DNA of 64,000 bases, from positions 62,001 through 126,000 of the forward strand of contig NZ_BLIG01000015.1 in assembly GCF_009811415.1 (NCBI RefSeq), in the 5' to 3' direction. The notes beneath the pieces are model-generated. The model was not told the DNA's origin, did no database searches, and worked only from the letters and a program-made list of their open reading frames with translations. Below, piece after piece: positions 61,698 through 64,000 of the stretch. Numbering within the stretch: position 1 is the stretch's first letter; every line of letters starts with the position of its first letter. Position numbers and translations under genes: made by a program. The stretch comes from Alteromonas sp. KUL106 (GTDB lineage Bacteria > Pseudomonadota > Gammaproteobacteria > Enterobacterales > Alteromonadaceae).

Positions 61698-64000
61698 GTT
61701 ACAATCAAACATCCTCTGACCGACCTATGAACGAGCCCGCTCTTCTACAAACCGACGAAAACGGTGGTAATGAAGCCCAATTGCTCGATGTAGTCGTCAT
61801 GCCGTTAAGAGGGCGCCACCTTATTGAAGCCAGCGCAGGGACAGGTAAAACCTTCAACATAACGCGTTTGTACCTGCGCTTATTGCTTGAGAAAAAGCTC
61901 ACCGTTAAAGAAATATTGGTGATGACATTCACCAAAGCCGCCACAGAAGAAATAAAAGGGCGTATCGCTAAAACGTTAAGAGAGGCATTACTTGTTTGGC
62001 AGCAAGCCAAAGATAATGGCAATGAAATAGACAGTGGCTGTGATCCGGTTTATCAGCATTTATTTAACAGCTGTGATACTGACGAGAGTTTGGCACTGCT
62101 AAAAGCGGCGCAGCTAGAATTAGATGAAGCATCAGTGTTTACCATCCACGGGTTCTGTCAGCATGTGATTACCCAGCTAGCGTTTAACAGCGGCTTTGCC
62201 ATGTCGCTCAATTTGGGCAATGACACCAGCGATTTATATCTTGAAGCTGCCGAAGACTTTATTCGAAAAATAAGTAAAAGTGAGGACGAGTTTAGATTAC
62301 TGGCAGAGTCAGGGTGGCATACACCTGAAAAGCTGCTGCGTGAATTTAACGCCAGCATTAAAAGTACGCTGACCCCGTTAATGCTTAGTGAACAGGATAT
62401 CGAGGCGGCGTGCAAAAAACAGTTAGATAATGCGCCACACACGTCTTTTATCTACTTAAAATCTTTACTACAAAGTGTGGAAGACAATGAAGGGCTAATA
62501 GTAGAGCAACTTATTAAAACACCGGCCCACAAAAAAGAACGGCCGCAGGAGTTGGCTGCGCTTAAAGCCTGGTTGCACTCTTGTGTAGATGAACAAAATT
62601 ATTATCTACCACCGCCAGAAGCAGAGGCCTTCGTTAAAGGTACTCGATACGCTAAAAATTCTTCAGGTGTAAAAGAAGTCTTAACGCCTATCAAAGAATT
62701 CGCTGCAGCACTTAAAAAAGCATTTGGCGAAAAAGACAAGGCCCTTGGTAAAGTGCCCGTATTCAAGCTGGTGGTTGAAGCCATTTCCTTTATTAAATCT
62801 CGTGTTGAAAAACAGAAAAAACAGCTTGGCGTTATCGACTTCGACGATCTTATTCGCATGCTGGCTGATGAAGTGGTGAAGCCGAACAATACCCTTGTGC
62901 CTGAGCTTCGTAAAAAGTTTCCCGTAGCGCTTATTGATGAATTTCAAGATACGGATGCAAAGCAGTACGCGATTTTAGACGCAGTTTATCCGAATCTTGC
63001 GGATGCTGACGAAAGCGCGTTGTTAATGATAGGTGATCCCAAGCAGGCTATCTATCGCTTTCGCGGCGGAGATATCTTTACCTATTTAAAGGCGGGCAGG
63101 CAGGCTGATTACCGGTGGGTGATGAACACCAACTGGCGCTCGGTAGAGGGGATGGTTAAAGCCTATAACCGGTTATTTTACGGTGCGCCTGTGGCATCAA
63201 ATCAACCCGGCGATGTGTTTGGCTTTGATATCAAATACAACCCTGTCGAGTTTACGCCTAAAGCGGCCGCGGCAAAAACACCACTTATCGACCCTGCCGA
63301 ACAAGACAGTGTAATGAAAGGTGGCGCAATGAAACGCAGCGCAATGAACTACATTAGTATGTGTTTGGAAGAAAAAGAAAACTCCCACATTATGCGCCGC
63401 AAAATGGCCCAGTGGATTGCGCAAGAGATCTACCGCTTATTGAACGAAGCGCACTTCCAAACAGCCAATGGTGGCACCGTCCCGGTGAAGCCGCAGGATA
63501 TCGCCATCTTGGTCAAAGACAGGACGGAAGCGGGCGCTATTAAAAGCGTACTGCAGCAAAAAGGTTTGGCGTGCGTTTATTTAAGCGATCGCAGTAACTT
63601 ATTTGCCAGTGCCGAAGCCAAAGATGTACTCAGACTGCTCAACGGTATCTGGCACGCTAACGACACCAGCAAGGTGGCGTCGAGCTTAGCGTCGCCGCTT
63701 TGGGGGTATAGCGCACAAACACTCATTGAACTGCTGTATCATGAAGATGACGCGCAGTGGGATGCTGCTATCGACAAAGTGCTGTCGCTGAGAGGAATGT
63801 GGTTGCAAAAAGGCTGTATGAGCGTGTTGCTTTATTTAATGCAAGACAGCTATCAACCTCACGCTGACAGCGTGGAACGCGCCCTTACTAACTATCAGCA
63901 TCTAGCCGAAGTACTGGAAAAAGCCAGCACGACTCATCAGCGCCCCGAGCAGCTACTCGACTGGTTGAATAAGCAAATTCATAAGCCCGAGAGTGATGAA
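61694..64000 (+). CDS. recB: RecB, exodeoxyribonuclease V beta subunit, partial (C-terminus beyond the window)
   Basis: The first 769 codons are visible and open to the window end. The superfamily 1A helicase motifs are in order: Walker A IEASAGTGKTFNITRL (about residues 44-59), VMTFTKAATEEIKGRI, FTIHGFCQHV, DFDDLIRML, the DEFQDTD motif with LIDEFQDTDAKQY, and GDPKQAIYRFRGGDIFTYL. The nuclease domain lies outside the window. The order recC-recB differs from the E. coli recC-ptrA-recB-recD operon in lacking ptrA between them. AGGAGG precedes the ATG. Confidence 0.96.
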   Translation, partial: MSYNQTSSDRPMNEPALLQTDENGGNEAQLLDVVVMPLRGRHLIEASAGTGKTFNITRLYLRLLLEKKLTVKEILVMTFTKAATEEIKGRIAKTLREALLVWQQAKDNGNEIDSGCDPVYQHLFNSCDTDESLALLKAAQLELDEASVFTIHGFCQHVITQLAFNSGFAMSLNLGNDTSDLYLEAAEDFIRKISKSEDEFRLLAESGWHTPEKLLREFNASIKSTLTPLMLSEQDIEAACKKQLDNAPHTSFIYLKSLLQSVEDNEGLIVEQLIKTPAHKKERPQELAALKAWLHSCVDEQNYYLPPPEAEAFVKGTRYAKNSSGVKEVLTPIKEFAAALKKAFGEKDKALGKVPVFKLVVEAISFIKSRVEKQKKQLGVIDFDDLIRMLADEVVKPNNTLVPELRKKFPVALIDEFQDTDAKQYAILDAVYPNLADADESALLMIGDPKQAIYRFRGGDIFTYLKAGRQADYRWVMNTNWRSVEGMVKAYNRLFYGAPVASNQPGDVFGFDIKYNPVEFTPKAAAAKTPLIDPAEQDSVMKGGAMKRSAMNYISMCLEEKENSHIMRRKMAQWIAQEIYRLLNEAHFQTANGGTVPVKPQDIAILVKDRTEAGAIKSVLQQKGLACVYLSDRSNLFASAEAKDVLRLLNGIWHANDTSKVASSLASPLWGYSAQTLIELLYHEDDAQWDAAIDKVLSLRGMWLQKGCMSVLLYLMQDSYQPHADSVERALTNYQHLAEVLEKASTTHQRPEQLLDWLNKQIHKPESDE

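Overview
The window reads as chromosomal DNA of a marine gammaproteobacterium of the order Alteromonadales, most likely Alteromonas or a close relative. This rests on gene content: a pykA/hexR/zwf-pgl-edd-glk-eda Entner-Doudoroff block, two GAPDHs, maoP next to hdfR, recC-recB, and many small DUF families typical of Alteromonas and Shewanella. I see no rRNA, tRNA, CRISPR, phage, plasmid or insertion-sequence genes. The window looks like core chromosome, with short lineage-specific pieces at about 1-3 kb, 33-36 kb and 57.5-58 kb.

Layout. 0-3 kb: a cut-off EEP-family phosphoesterase, a periplasmic two-BON-domain protein, and a small membrane-anchored protein. 3-12.6 kb: pykA and hexR (minus strand) face away from zwf-pgl-edd-glk-eda (plus strand), followed by a hexose-6-phosphate mutarotase. 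Matches to the HexR operator lie in front of pykA and zwf, with weaker ones near hexR and gapA. 12.7-22.5 kb: gapA, then malQ-glgB-glgX (glycogen and maltodextrin turnover) and gnd. Together these genes carry hexose-6-phosphate and stored glucan through the Entner-Doudoroff, pentose-phosphate and lower glycolytic routes. 22.6-32.9 kb: msrB, a DUF2989 lipoprotein, a long GAPDH, an M14 carboxypeptidase, an AGCS sodium:amino-acid symporter, and a four-gene block around a large DUF349 coiled-coil protein.

32.9-36.6 kb is a minus-strand run of small envelope and stress-type proteins: a small acidic lipoprotein, DUF1328, an NTF2-like lipoprotein, a CC0125/CC1285-type lipoprotein, and a YqjD/YqjE/YqjK-like trio. 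36.8-42.4 kb is a five-gene two-component block on the same strand: an NtrC-type sigma-54 activator, a 74-residue stand-alone DHp-like protein, a CHASE3 kinase, a single-domain receiver and a REC-HK-REC-REC hybrid kinase. 42.9-46.7 kb: an ExoD-family membrane protein, a LysR regulator, a rhodanese facing away from a BigR/SqrR-like ArsR regulator, a PRC-barrel protein and maoP. 47-57.5 kb: hdfR, DUF2750, DUF2789, an RNase J-like nuclease, a large propeller-PAS-GGDEF-EAL sensor, a long-chain acyl-CoA ligase and a dimeric dUTPase. 57.5-58.1 kb is non-coding and holds a strong candidate small-RNA gene. 58.1-64 kb: recC and the first 769 codons of recB.

The most notable signal is a set of five sigma-54-type (-24/-12) promoter matches. 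They precede the BON protein, DUF1328, the YqjD-like operon, the ExoD gene and the unannotated terminator-ended RNA. Two of them lie on either side of the NtrC-type regulator cluster. I propose, as inference, a sigma-54-dependent envelope/stress regulon that includes a small RNA. No similarity searches or structure predictions could be run, so family calls rest on recognised motifs and on positions read by eye.
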